A stretch of DNA of 53,705 nucleotides from a virus, in IMG/VR virus record IMGVR_UViG_3300032116_014300, positions 1-53,705 of that record; one strand, written 5' to 3'. A model generated the notes under the pieces. The model had not been told where the DNA came from and made no database searches. It saw only the letters and a list, made by a program, of their open reading frames with translations. The position numbers were made by a program, and so were the translations under genes. Below, piece after piece: positions 26,072 through 34,141 of the stretch (position 1 is its first letter; each line of letters starts with the position of its first letter).

Positions 26072-26100
26072 TTGACTTTTTCGTTTCGGATATGTATATT
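26072..26100 (+). promoter_or_regulatory. Sigma70-type promoter upstream of tmRNA
   Basis: TTGACT (26072-26077), 17-bp spacer, TATATT (26095-26100). It drives the 72-aa membrane gene and the tmRNA. Confidence 0.72.
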
Positions 26101-26127
26101 TAGACAACATAGTGGAGGATAACGGTT

Positions 26128-26346
26128 ATGTACAAGCAGTCAACAAATAAACAGTATATGTTAGTAGATTTAGGACCGTCCACGATAATAATGTTGGCAG
26201 AGTTAATTCTCATAACATTAAAGTTGATGAATCAAATTAGTTACTCATGGACGTTAGTATTATCTCCTATTATACTGGTTATTCTAGGTGCCTCTATCAT
26301 TTTGTTTTTTACATTAATAAAAGTTATTAAAGATAATTTGTTTTAG
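26128..26346 (+). CDS. Two-span membrane protein (72 aa)
   Basis: Two hydrophobic segments (about 19-36 and 42-66) with the second ending in KVIKDNLF. GAGGAT lies before the ATG. The last base of its TAG stop (26346) is the first base of the tmRNA gene, so the two share one transcript. Function unknown. Confidence 0.55.
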   Translation: MYKQSTNKQYMLVDLGPSTIIMLAELILITLKLMNQISYSWTLVLSPIILVILGASIILFFTLIKVIKDNLF

Positions 26347-26683
26347 GGCGTGTCATGGTTTCGACGGGGTGTGGGTGATTAAGTTTTGTACCCAGTTTGG
26401 TAAAACTGGTAAAACAGACCAAATAAATCTAACTGGCAACTATAATTTAGCCCTCGCTGCTTAATTGCAGCCTGATGACTTAATCTGACCGACCACATAG
26501 GGTTAATTCATTCATTAATGTGGTCTAGCCTTGCTAGGAACCGTATTCAAGGTGATTTTTCGGTTCTATATCTACTCAAGTTTGTTCCTCAACGACAAGT
26601 AGATGAAAATTTATAAGGAACTACGTACATAAACCCTTAATAGGAAGCAAGACCGGACGCGGGTTCGACTCCCGCCACGTCCA
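26346..26683 (+). ncRNA. ssrA: tmRNA (transfer-messenger RNA)
   Basis: A one-piece tmRNA of 338 nt. The tRNA-like ends pair as GGGCGTG/CACGTCC with discriminator A, the 5' side shows GGTTTCGACGGGG, and the 3' side has a T arm GCGGG-TTCGACT-CCCGC; CCA is not encoded. The tag-coding frame near 26435-26464 ends AAC-TAT-AAT-TTA-GCC-CTC-GCT-GCT-TAA, giving a tag close to GNYNLALAA. tmRNA with SmpB frees stalled ribosomes and marks the unfinished protein for proteolysis. SmpB is not in this window and would come from the host or elsewhere in the phage. Confidence 0.9.
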
Positions 26684-26720
26684 TTCAACGGTTGGTGTTT
26701 ACATTCTATCGGAGTGAGCA

Positions 26721-26984
26721 ATGTATGAGGAAATTAAACACTACCTTAAGAGCATATTTGGAACAGATTCAGAAAAAGAATATATTGAGTCCGAAAGTGT
26801 GAAAGTTATGCAGTTGATTACAGAAGCAAAAACGTTGGCGCAATTGTTTAACGCACGTGCTCGACTAATAGAATTAAATGAAACGGTGAAACAAATAGAT
26901 TCACCTAGTTGGGCAAAAAACAAAGTAAAATTTCTGGAAGCTCGTTGGAATAAACAATATAGACTTTGGAAAGCACGAGGATAA
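26721..26984 (+). CDS. Hypothetical helical protein (87 aa)
   Basis: Starts MYEEIKHYLKSIFGTDSEKE. It is helical throughout, with a basic end WNKQYRLWKARG. CGGAGTGAGCA lies before the ATG. It ends 1 base before the zinc-ribbon gene. No family is recognised. Confidence 0.5.
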   Translation: MYEEIKHYLKSIFGTDSEKEYIESESVKVMQLITEAKTLAQLFNARARLIELNETVKQIDSPSWAKNKVKFLEARWNKQYRLWKARG

Positions 26985-26985
26985 C

Positions 26986-27405
26986 ATGGCACTAAAGCGT
27001 AGAATCAAAAAGTTGACTAAATCAGAAATTCGTAAGGTTGGCGGCCGTCAGTATTTGATTTGTAGCGAATGTGGAAATGAAGATGTAGAAGTTCCAAGTG
27101 ATATTAGTCGTGTTACCTGCGCAACATGTGTTCAAAAAATGATTGCGCCACCTGTGGGTTATAAAAAGGATCCTTCTACCGCCACTCCTAGACCACGGGG
27201 TTGGCATTTCAAGGAATATTTTGAACATGAAGGAGTTGTATATTCTAAGGGTAAGGAAGTTACTGATCCCGAGCAAATTGCGCAGTTGAAAAAAGCATCT
27301 AAAAAGACAAAAACTATAGTCAAGGAAACCAAAGTGGTAAAACCAAAAAAAGTTTCCAAGACTAAAGTAAAAAGAGGACGTAAGAGTGCTCGTACTGCCA
27401 AGTAA
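26986..27405 (+). CDS. Zinc-ribbon protein with histone-like basic tail (139 aa)
   Basis: A zinc ribbon is formed by CSECG (about residue 26) and CATC (about 45). The last third (about 100-139) is a Lys/Thr/Val-rich tail (KTKTIVKETKVVKPKKVSKT and on) like the C-terminal tail of histone H1 or SR-type DNA-binding proteins. It probably binds nucleic acid. It starts 1 base after the preceding stop and overlaps the next gene by 20 bases. Confidence 0.6.
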   Translation: MALKRRIKKLTKSEIRKVGGRQYLICSECGNEDVEVPSDISRVTCATCVQKMIAPPVGYKKDPSTATPRPRGWHFKEYFEHEGVVYSKGKEVTDPEQIAQLKKASKKTKTIVKETKVVKPKKVSKTKVKRGRKSARTAK

Positions 27406-27703
27406 GTCCGCAGTTGTTTGGGATAGATTTTTAACTGAAAATAAAGTCTTGGTATACAAGTATATTGTCCGTGAAATTAAACGTTGCTTGTACGATGAAA
27501 ACGAACGGGTATATTTATTCAAATTTGAAGATGATACCATGTTTGCTTGGGTACCGAAAGATAAATTACTTCAAACGTTGGAAGATGCGTTTAACATATT
27601 TGTGAAAGCAGAAGAATATGAATACGCACAAAAAACAAAAAATGTTATGAACCAATATCATGTTTATAAATTGATTAAAGAATCTACTAAATTAGAGGAT
27701 TGA
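27386..27703 (+). CDS. Conserved phage hypothetical protein (105 aa)
   Basis: VYKYIVREIKRCL, YLFKFEDDTMFAWVPKDKL and EEYEYAQKTKNVMNQYHVYK are blocks I recognise from a conserved protein in large phages, function unknown. The start is a GTG at 27386 with AGAGGACG about 6 bases upstream, which makes a 20-base overlap with the zinc-ribbon gene. A domain match to UvrB/C-like helices in the last part is possible but weak. Confidence 0.6.
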   Translation: MLVLPSKSAVVWDRFLTENKVLVYKYIVREIKRCLYDENERVYLFKFEDDTMFAWVPKDKLLQTLEDAFNIFVKAEEYEYAQKTKNVMNQYHVYKLIKESTKLED

Positions 27704-27706
27704 TTT

Positions 27707-28234
27707 ATGGAGTTTGAAACAACACGGTGCGTTGTTCTCAATTCTACATACGAACCAATATCTATTATAACATCAAAACGTGCGTTACTCTTGATTTTAG
27801 AAGGAAAGGCGGTTATTGTTGAAGAACATCCACATTTGGAAGTACGTTCTCCGAGACAAACATTTAAAGTACCAATTATCGTCGCATTAAAAATGTTTGT
27901 TCGGGGAAGAAAAATCTTCAGAACATCTGCCGCACTAAGTCAACGTAATCTGTTTATACGAGACAACTATACATGTCAGTATTGTAATAGAACGAAGTCG
28001 CAACTACGTAGTAACGAGTTTTTAACACGTGACCACGTAATGCCCGAATGTAGAGGAGGAAAGTCCACATGGGACAATTTGGTTACGGCATGTTCTACTT
28101 GTAATAATAAGAAAGCAGATAGTTTGTTGGAAGATACAAATCTTGTGTTAGCCAAGAAGCCTGTTACACCTACATTGTTTGAATTGTGGATGAAAAATAG
28201 TCAAAAGAAATTATCTATGTATCAACTGTCTTAA
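27707..28234 (+). CDS. HNH endonuclease (175 aa)
   Basis: The HNH core reads CQYCNRT (C90, C93), LTRDHVMPECRGGKSTWDNL (D109-H110, N124) and CSTCNNKK (C129, C132), the standard form seen in many bacterial and phage HNH nucleases. The N-terminal 80 residues are a strand-rich DNA-binding part. Unlike the HNH gene in the tRNA array, it lies in an ordered gene string and could serve in DNA metabolism rather than homing. RBS GAGGATTG precedes the ATG. Confidence 0.82.
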   Translation: MEFETTRCVVLNSTYEPISIITSKRALLLILEGKAVIVEEHPHLEVRSPRQTFKVPIIVALKMFVRGRKIFRTSAALSQRNLFIRDNYTCQYCNRTKSQLRSNEFLTRDHVMPECRGGKSTWDNLVTACSTCNNKKADSLLEDTNLVLAKKPVTPTLFELWMKNSQKKLSMYQLS

Positions 28235-28256
28235 ACTCTAAAAAAAGGTTATTAAA

Positions 28257-28892
28257 ATGTTTACTATCGAAAATTCTGAAGAAAAGATTGAACAGAATTA
28301 CATCAAGTTCATGGAGTACATTGACGCAGACCCACGGGCGGAACAACTGAGAGCAATGTACGATGTCATGAAAGACGAACTGACGTTGGCTCCTGCTTCT
28401 GGAAAGGCACATTTCCATAATGCTTGGCCGGGTGGATACCTTGATCACGTACTTCGTGTTACGGAAACTGCCTTGAAGATGGCATCACTGTATAAGACCC
28501 TTGACGGCGATGTCAATTTCACGAAGCAGGAACTGGTTTTTGCTGCACTTCACCATGATCTTGGAAAGTTGGGTAATCCTGACGAGGGGCCGCATTACGT
28601 GGATCAAGATTCGGATTGGCATCGTAAACGGGGTGAGATGTATAAGTTGAATGACAACGTACAGTATTTTAAGGTGACAGATCGGGCACTCTTCCTCCTC
28701 CAGAAGTTTAATATTCAGATTACACAGAATGAATGGCTCGGTATTAAGTTGTCCGATGGTCTATATGACGAGGGAACAAAGAGTTACCTTATTAATTTTG
28801 CCCCGTATGCAATGAAAACGAATCTACCCCGTATTATTCACTGGGCTGACCATATGGCGTGTTCGGTGGAAAACGATAAGACACGTTTTTAA
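28257..28892 (+). CDS. HD-domain phosphohydrolase (211 aa)
   Basis: Metal ligands of the HD fold are visible: HFHNAWPGGYLDH (about 52-64), HHDLGKLG (about 99-106) and a late D in HWADHMA (about 195-201). HD enzymes hydrolyse phosphomonoesters or nucleotides; this phage version's substrate is unknown, with nucleotide salvage or signalling nucleotides as candidates. It lies between HNH and Hsp20 genes. Confidence 0.8.
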   Translation: MFTIENSEEKIEQNYIKFMEYIDADPRAEQLRAMYDVMKDELTLAPASGKAHFHNAWPGGYLDHVLRVTETALKMASLYKTLDGDVNFTKQELVFAALHHDLGKLGNPDEGPHYVDQDSDWHRKRGEMYKLNDNVQYFKVTDRALFLLQKFNIQITQNEWLGIKLSDGLYDEGTKSYLINFAPYAMKTNLPRIIHWADHMACSVENDKTRF

Positions 28893-28901
28893 TAATACAA
28901 C

Positions 28902-28909
28902 ATATTTAT
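28902..28909 (+). promoter_or_regulatory. Candidate late promoter motif ATATTTAT
   Basis: ATATTTAT lies 74 bases before the Hsp20 start, a longer spacing than at other sites. A GC-rich hairpin (about 28914-28933) follows it in the leader. Confidence 0.25.
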
Positions 28910-28982
28910 CTTAGGGACGCCTTCGGGGTTCCTATCCCGTTATCCAATAGTGGAAACGGAAACTTATAAAAAGGAGAAGTAT

Positions 28983-29483
28983 ATGACAAAGTGGACAGTA
29001 CAGCGAGTACCAAAATCGGTTATTGAGAAGGAAATTGAGTTCAATCGTGATAATTTGTTAAACACGTTTGACAGGTTTTTTGATGAGGCTTTCCGGGGAC
29101 AATTCCCAGATGTATACAAAAATTTTGGAATTGAACCATTCAGTAAGGCAGCATATCCAAAGGTTAACGTGTTGTCGTTTGACGATAAAGTTGAAATTGA
29201 AGCAGAAATTGCAGGATATAACAAGGAGGACATCTCAATTCAGATTGAGGACGATGTTCTAAGTATTGTTGGAAAGACTGCACAGCAGGGTGAGCAAACT
29301 GATAAATCTGTTTATCTACTTCGTGAATTGAAGCGTAGCTCGTTCAGTCGTTCATTTAGACTCACTGATCAGCTGGATCCAGATAAGGTCGAAGCAGCTT
29401 TCAACAATGGGTTACTTCATATTACTATTCCACGTAAAGTTCAAACTAAGGAGAACAAAGCGAAGACTGTGGTAATCAAGTAA
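28983..29483 (+). CDS. Hsp20/alpha-crystallin small heat shock protein (166 aa)
   Basis: The alpha-crystallin domain (about residues 60-160) includes KVEIEAEIAGYNKEDISIQI, LLRELKRSSFSRSFRL and the end NNGLLHITIPRK. These proteins hold unfolded proteins in an ATP-independent way. Related genes occur in cyanophages and other T4-like phages. AAAGGAGA precedes the ATG at 28983; the frame opens upstream at 28950. It may protect virion or host proteins during infection. Confidence 0.9.
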   Translation: MTKWTVQRVPKSVIEKEIEFNRDNLLNTFDRFFDEAFRGQFPDVYKNFGIEPFSKAAYPKVNVLSFDDKVEIEAEIAGYNKEDISIQIEDDVLSIVGKTAQQGEQTDKSVYLLRELKRSSFSRSFRLTDQLDPDKVEAAFNNGLLHITIPRKVQTKENKAKTVVIK

Positions 29484-29510
29484 TTAAAACTTAAAAAATG
29501 GAGGTCTAGT

Positions 29511-29567
29511 ATGTGTGGATGTAATGATTGTAATTGCGGTTGTTCCACCATTAACATAACTTACTAA
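29511..29567 (+). CDS. 18-aa Cys-rich peptide
   Basis: MCGCNDCNCGCSTINITY has six Cys within the first eleven residues, like a fragment of a metallothionein. A strong GGAGG ribosome site lies before the ATG. It follows the Hsp20 gene by 27 bases. It may bind zinc or copper or form a small disulfide knot. Its small size means it could also be a leader peptide. Confidence 0.5.
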   Translation: MCGCNDCNCGCSTINITY

Positions 29568-29595
29568 CGAGGGGGTGATCCTTCAAAAGTTATGT
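29554..29595 (+). promoter_or_regulatory. Hairpin overlapping micro-ORF end
   Basis: A 9-bp stem ACATAACTT/AAGTTATGT (29554-29562 with 29587-29595) covers the last codons and stop of the 18-aa ORF. It may link its translation to the downstream transcript. Confidence 0.35.
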
Positions 29596-29629
29596 TCAAC
29601 TAGTAACCCTTATTACTATGGAGAATCAG

Positions 29630-29667
29630 CACGACTAGGGAGCACAAGTTCTCTAGTCGTGTTTCGC
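29630..29667 (+). terminator. Terminator-like hairpin
   Basis: A 9-bp stem CACGACTAG/CTAGTCGTG (29630-29638 with 29653-29661) is followed by TTTCGCTT. It lies 12 bases before the next ATG at 29679, so attenuation is possible as well as simple termination. Confidence 0.5.
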
Positions 29668-29678
29668 TTGAGACATAT

Positions 29679-30719
29679 ATGAATACACGAAAATCGTTAA
29701 TAACCATCACATCACTTACCGCAACATTTGTCGCACTCTGTGCCGCAATATTTTCCGTCACGGGTATTGCCAAATTGTTCGCAGGTGCTGCATTGAGTGC
29801 GGGTGTAATGGCAGCAGCATTGGAACTGGGAAAGATTGTCAGTATTTCGTTCTTATATCAATACTGGAAAGAAATCCCAAAAACACTTAAATACTATTTG
29901 TCGGTTGCTGCGGTAATATTAATGGTTATTACGTCTGCTGGTATCTACGGATACCTTTCATCTGCCTATGCAAAGGTGTCTGCAACTCCATTAGCGTTGA
30001 ATGCAGACATCCAAACAGTTCAAGGAAGAGTGGGTAGTCTAGAACAAGATATTAAACGTAAAGAAGATCGTCTTAATCAATTAATAACATTACGATCTCA
30101 ACAAGAAACCCGTTTGGATAATATGGTATCTAAGTCCACAACAGGAAACAGTTCGACTATTCGTACGGCACAAAACGCATTAAATCAAGCAGACAGAAAT
30201 GTTACGGCATTACAAAAAGAAATCTCTAACCTTTCAGCACAGCGAGATAGCCTCAATGGAATCAGTATTAGCAAACGTGTGGAAATTGAAACAAACGGTG
30301 ATGTTGGCACTTTCATCTATATTGCAAAAGTACTGGGCACTGACCTTGATACGGTGGTCAAATGGTTCACGCTCGTCATTGTATTAGTTTTTGATCCGTT
30401 AGCGGTAGCATTAGTAATTGCAGTTAATTTTCTCATAAAAAATGCAACCCTCGTGTCTAGTAAACCTTCATATAAAATACAAAATGATAATACCGAAGTG
30501 TTTACCGTAGAAGATACCGAGCCATATGAAATGTATTATAAAGAAAATAATATAGATGAAAATGTTATAGAAATGGAAAGTTTACATCTAGCCCAAGAGG
30601 CAGCAGATCCTCAATATTATGCTAGAGGTGATTTTGACTGGTCTAATGAACTTATGTGGAAATACAACCCAAAAGCAATAGAATATTATAACAGAGAAAT
30701 TCTTCCAAGAAAACAGTAA
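29679..30719 (+). CDS. Phage membrane protein with central coiled coil (346 aa)
   Basis: Three N-terminal membrane segments (about 8-30, 33-60 and 72-97), a long coiled coil (about 107-195, with a Gly-Asn-Ser-rich break), one more span (about 226-252), and an acidic C-terminal tail. I recognise this layout as a widespread membrane/coil protein of large marine-type phages, function unknown. It may organise membrane-associated replication or block superinfection. The leader carries a terminator-like hairpin. Confidence 0.6.
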   Translation: MNTRKSLITITSLTATFVALCAAIFSVTGIAKLFAGAALSAGVMAAALELGKIVSISFLYQYWKEIPKTLKYYLSVAAVILMVITSAGIYGYLSSAYAKVSATPLALNADIQTVQGRVGSLEQDIKRKEDRLNQLITLRSQQETRLDNMVSKSTTGNSSTIRTAQNALNQADRNVTALQKEISNLSAQRDSLNGISISKRVEIETNGDVGTFIYIAKVLGTDLDTVVKWFTLVIVLVFDPLAVALVIAVNFLIKNATLVSSKPSYKIQNDNTEVFTVEDTEPYEMYYKENNIDENVIEMESLHLAQEAADPQYYARGDFDWSNELMWKYNPKAIEYYNREILPRKQ

Positions 30720-30723
30720 ACTA

Positions 30724-30752
30724 TTGACAAACTATCAGTAATAGGTTAGATT
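30724..30752 (+). promoter_or_regulatory. Sigma70-type promoter upstream of uvsE
   Basis: TTGACA (30724-30729), 17-bp spacer ending AGGT, TAGATT (30747-30752), 28 bases before the ATG at 30781. Confidence 0.68.
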
Positions 30753-30780
30753 TATTGTATCTCAACAAACGGTTATATAT

Positions 30781-31680
30781 ATGCCACATAATGTTGGTTA
30801 TTGTTGTATTAACATGACGTTGAACAAACAAAAAATTACTACTGGGCGTGGTATGATTCAACGTACCTTCAAAGAAAAGGGGTTGAACTATGCGTCTGAA
30901 CTTGCCCTTGCTAATGCACGTGATCTTGTAAAAATCTTACAATGGAATGCCGATAATAACATCACGGTATTCCGAATGGGGTCGGGTATTTTCCCGTGGG
31001 GTACGGAGTATGATCTGTACGACCTTCCGCACATCAACGAAATTGCACGAACACTGGCAAATGCCGGTATTCTTGCCACATCCACAAAGCAACGTGTCAC
31101 GGCACACCCTGATCACTTTGTCAAATTGGGATCGGAAAAGGAATCCGTTGTACTTAATTCTATCAAAGATTTAGAACTACATTCTAAAGTTTTTGATATG
31201 ATGGGACTGAGCAATACACCATACAACGCACTCAATATCCATGTCGGTATGAATTTTTCTCAAGACACGGCGTACCGATGGATTGCAAATTATCATAGAC
31301 TGTCTAAAAACTGTCAATCACGGTTGGTAGTAGAAAATGACGACAAAGAGAAGGCATTTTCTGTACGCCAACTCTATCATTATTTACACAACGTAATTAA
31401 TATTCCAATTACATTTGATTATTTCCATCATCAATTTCATCCTGATGGATGGGATTCAAAAGATGCTGCTAAAATAGCAGCAGGTACATGGCCAGAAGGA
31501 ATTAAACCACTTTTCCATTACAGCGAGAGTAAAAATATCAATGAGAACGTATCGGGAAATCCTCGGGCACATGCTGATTATGTGTTTAATGTACTTGATG
31601 ATTACGGTCTTGACATAGACGTTGATCTAGAAGCAAAAGCAAAAGAACTTGCCCTCTTCAAATACAGGAGTTTAACGTGA
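30781..31680 (+). CDS. uvsE: UV-damage endonuclease UvsE/UvdE-like (299 aa)
   Basis: A repair endonuclease that nicks DNA 5' of UV photoproducts. The TIM-barrel motifs of the family are in order: VGYCCINMTL (about 5-14), LNIHVGMNF (about 144-152), RLVVENDD (about 180-187), FDYFHHQFHP (about 215-224) and HYSESK (about 249-254). Its length matches the UvsE family (about 300). A sigma70-type promoter lies upstream. It overlaps the glycosyltransferase gene by 1 base. Confidence 0.9.
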   Translation: MPHNVGYCCINMTLNKQKITTGRGMIQRTFKEKGLNYASELALANARDLVKILQWNADNNITVFRMGSGIFPWGTEYDLYDLPHINEIARTLANAGILATSTKQRVTAHPDHFVKLGSEKESVVLNSIKDLELHSKVFDMMGLSNTPYNALNIHVGMNFSQDTAYRWIANYHRLSKNCQSRLVVENDDKEKAFSVRQLYHYLHNVINIPITFDYFHHQFHPDGWDSKDAAKIAAGTWPEGIKPLFHYSESKNINENVSGNPRAHADYVFNVLDDYGLDIDVDLEAKAKELALFKYRSLT

Positions 31681-32306
31681 TGATTAGTTTCGCCGTAACT
31701 ACACATAACGAAGGACAGTATATTCAAGATCTATTGGATCAACTGGTACCATATTGTGAAAAAACAGGTGATGAAATTGTCGTAGTAGACGATAATTCTA
31801 CAGATCCATTTACTGTAAATGTTTTAGAGGGATATGAACGTTCCAATTCTATTAAGTTGCACAACCATGCACTGAATAATAATTTTGCGGCACATAAAAA
31901 CTTTTTGGCAGAACAATGTAAAGGTGATTATATTTTTCAAGTAGATGCTGACGAAACATTTCATCCCAACCTTTTAACCTATCTTCACGACATTGTTGAC
32001 AACAATACCAATATTGATCTGTTTCTTATTCCTCGTGTTAATGTGGTCAATGGACTAGTAGACGAAGATATCAAACGTTGGCGATGGCAGGTAAACGAAC
32101 ACGGGTGGGTCATGTTCCCAGATTATCAAACTCGTTTGTATAAGAGCCACGTTGATATTCGTTGGGAAGGGGTAGTTCACGAACGTATTGTCGGGTTCAA
32201 AACAATGGCCCCGCTCCCAGCCGAAGAAGAATGGTCGTTATATCACATTAAAGATATTGATCGGCAACGTAAACAGAACGATTATTACGCAACTATTCAG
32301 AGGTAA
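31680..32306 (+). CDS. Family 2 glycosyltransferase (208 aa)
   Basis: GT-A fold: AVTTHNEGQYI at the start, EIVVVDDNSTD (about 33-43) and IFQVDADETFHP with the DxD metal/nucleotide-sugar motif (about 85-96). A later HEWSLYHIKD block is typical of phage GT2 proteins. It transfers a sugar from a nucleotide sugar; the target could be phage DNA, a virion protein or host surface. The ATG at 31680 overlaps the uvsE stop; a GTG just before is less likely. AGGAG lies 9 bases upstream. Confidence 0.88.
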   Translation: MISFAVTTHNEGQYIQDLLDQLVPYCEKTGDEIVVVDDNSTDPFTVNVLEGYERSNSIKLHNHALNNNFAAHKNFLAEQCKGDYIFQVDADETFHPNLLTYLHDIVDNNTNIDLFLIPRVNVVNGLVDEDIKRWRWQVNEHGWVMFPDYQTRLYKSHVDIRWEGVVHERIVGFKTMAPLPAEEEWSLYHIKDIDRQRKQNDYYATIQR

Positions 32307-32308
32307 TC

Positions 32309-33337
32309 ATGAGAGGACAAGCATTAACATATGACGATATTACACTCATACCACGATATAGTGAAATTGAAAGCCGTCAAAAAATTGACCTTACAACTCA
32401 ATTAACAACTAATTATAGTATTGGGGTTCCGTTGATTGCTTCTCCAATGGATACTGTGTGTGATTCCGAAATGGCTATTGCTATGGCAGAATTGGGTGGC
32501 GTGGGATGTATTCATCGTTTCAATACTATTACGGAACAGATGAATGAAGTTATGTTAGTGACGAAAAAACTACATACTTTTTTTCTGATGCAATCCCAAG
32601 TAATTCCCGTTATGGCGGCAATCGGAGCAAATGGTGATTATTTAGAACGGGCACACGCCCTTGTTTCTGCTGGAGCAAACGTTATATTAATTGACGTAGC
32701 ACACGGACATCACAAATTTGTTAAAGAAGCAATCAACACGTTAAAATATCAGTTACCGTCACACGTAGATATTATTGCTGGAAATGTTGCAACTGCCCAC
32801 GCCGCAGCAGATCTTGTTGAGTGGGGGGCAGACGCAATTCGGGTGGGGATTGGTGGAGGATCGCTGTGTACCACTCGGATCAAAACAGGGTTTGGTGTCC
32901 CAAATGTTATGTCATTAGAACGTTGCGCCAGTGAGGTTACGGTTCCAATCATTGCGTGTGGTGGTATTCGGAACAGTGGAGACATTGCAAAGGCATTAGC
33001 AGTTGGCGCAAGTTCGGTTATTCTGGGATCACTTCTTGCAGGAACCAAAGAAGCGCCTGGAGCAATCATTGAGAAGTCAAATGGGTTATATAAGAGATAT
33101 CGTGGGGCTGCTTCATTGGAGACGAAGACGGTTCACGGTCAAGCTACTCGAAATGTGGAAGGCGAGTCTACTATCGTTCCGTTCAAGGGTAGCGTGAAAT
33201 TCGTTGTGGAGGGGTTGTTGGATGGCTTGCGGTCTGCATTATCCTATGCCGGAGCAAACAATCTAACGGAGTTCAATCCAGACTATGTACAAGTCACAAA
33301 CGCCGGAATGAACGAGGCCCGTCCCCACCTTCTGTGA
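32309..33337 (+). CDS. IMP dehydrogenase/GMP reductase-family enzyme (342 aa)
   Basis: A TIM-barrel purine nucleotide oxidoreductase. LTYDDITLIPRYSEI and IASPMDTVCDSEMA are the family's N-terminal blocks. GGGSLCTTR (about 183-191) carries the catalytic Cys187, and ACGGIRNSGDIAKALAVGA the phosphate-binding region. There is no CBS-domain insert, so the protein is short (342 versus about 490 for full IMPDH), as in GMP reductases. RYRGAASLE resembles the IMPDH active-site loop. It would adjust IMP/XMP/GMP pools. It begins 2 bases after the glycosyltransferase stop. Confidence 0.85.
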   Translation: MRGQALTYDDITLIPRYSEIESRQKIDLTTQLTTNYSIGVPLIASPMDTVCDSEMAIAMAELGGVGCIHRFNTITEQMNEVMLVTKKLHTFFLMQSQVIPVMAAIGANGDYLERAHALVSAGANVILIDVAHGHHKFVKEAINTLKYQLPSHVDIIAGNVATAHAAADLVEWGADAIRVGIGGGSLCTTRIKTGFGVPNVMSLERCASEVTVPIIACGGIRNSGDIAKALAVGASSVILGSLLAGTKEAPGAIIEKSNGLYKRYRGAASLETKTVHGQATRNVEGESTIVPFKGSVKFVVEGLLDGLRSALSYAGANNLTEFNPDYVQVTNAGMNEARPHLL

Positions 33338-33344
33338 GGAATTT

Positions 33345-33869
33345 ATGAAAAAACTTATTTTGGTACTTGTAATTTTAATTACGTCTGTGTATATTGTTGA
33401 TAGACTTCCAAATGTTACGGTTACACCGATTCCAAAGTCTAAACCTACGCCGGTTGAAATGTTTATGGATCGCATTGCGTCAATTGAGACACCGGGCGGA
33501 ACCCATAGAACAGTCAATCAGTTCGGTATGATGGGACGTTATCAGTTTAGTCCATCTACCGTTCGGGTTTTAGGATTTCGAGTAACGCAACATCAGTTTT
33601 TAAACAACCGACAGATCCAAGATACCGTGATGTTACGATATATGAAGGTCAATCATCGTGAATTGTCATGGTATATTCGTCGGTATAGTGGAAAAGTAGT
33701 GAATGGGGTCAAAATTACCCGTGCAGGTATCCTTGCCGGAGCGCATTTTGCGGGAAGTGAGGGGGTAAAAGCATTTTTCCGTACCGGAAGTAACAGAACT
33801 GATGCAAATGGAACGTCGGTAGCAAAATATATGTCAAAATTTAGTAATTTCCACCTACCAGAGATCTAA
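33345..33869 (+). CDS. Membrane-anchored lysozyme-like/transglycosylase protein (174 aa)
   Basis: An N-terminal signal or anchor (about residues 4-20) precedes a lysozyme-fold-like domain: ASIETPGGTHRTVNQFGMMG, GRYQFSPSTVRVLGF (the G-x-Y-Q-F-x-P block of SLT-type enzymes, with E47 as candidate acid) and GAHFAGSEGVKAFF. It likely cuts peptidoglycan. The neighbouring gp5-like spike lacks a lysozyme domain, so this may be its separate wall-cutting partner, though the signal could make it a periplasmic enzyme instead. Confidence 0.65.
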   Translation: MKKLILVLVILITSVYIVDRLPNVTVTPIPKSKPTPVEMFMDRIASIETPGGTHRTVNQFGMMGRYQFSPSTVRVLGFRVTQHQFLNNRQIQDTVMLRYMKVNHRELSWYIRRYSGKVVNGVKITRAGILAGAHFAGSEGVKAFFRTGSNRTDANGTSVAKYMSKFSNFHLPEI

Positions 33870-34141
33870 TGATAATCGTTATTACAATTTTAGGTATACT
33901 AAACATAGGGTTAGGGTATGCAACCTATAATCTACTGAAAAAATTAGAAATTTATGAAAAAAGTATAGAGGAATTCTATACTTCATTGTCTTTTGTACTC
34001 CATACGATGAGAACATTAGACGAAAAACAAATGTTTGAATCAGATGACGAAGTGGGGACGGTATTTAGGCAAATGTCCGACATACTGTTCACGCTTCGTC
34101 CAATAATTTATGGAAAGGAGCAAAATGAAGAAAAAGACTGA
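33869..34141 (+). CDS. Single-span membrane protein (90 aa)
   Basis: One N-terminal membrane segment (about residues 2-21) followed by a helical acidic region (about 23-90). The TAATG junction couples it to the lysozyme-like gene, and its last 17 bases overlap the sigma factor gene. A similar small membrane protein is common in T4-like marine phages. Function unknown. Confidence 0.55.
   Translation: MIIVITILGILNIGLGYATYNLLKKLEIYEKSIEEFYTSLSFVLHTMRTLDEKQMFESDDEVGTVFRQMSDILFTLRPIIYGKEQNEEKD

Noticed and set aside
32749-33069. Minus-strand frame of 106 codons opposite the IMPDH-like gene
   Set aside because: It is antisense to a clearly conserved enzyme and shows no recognisable features.
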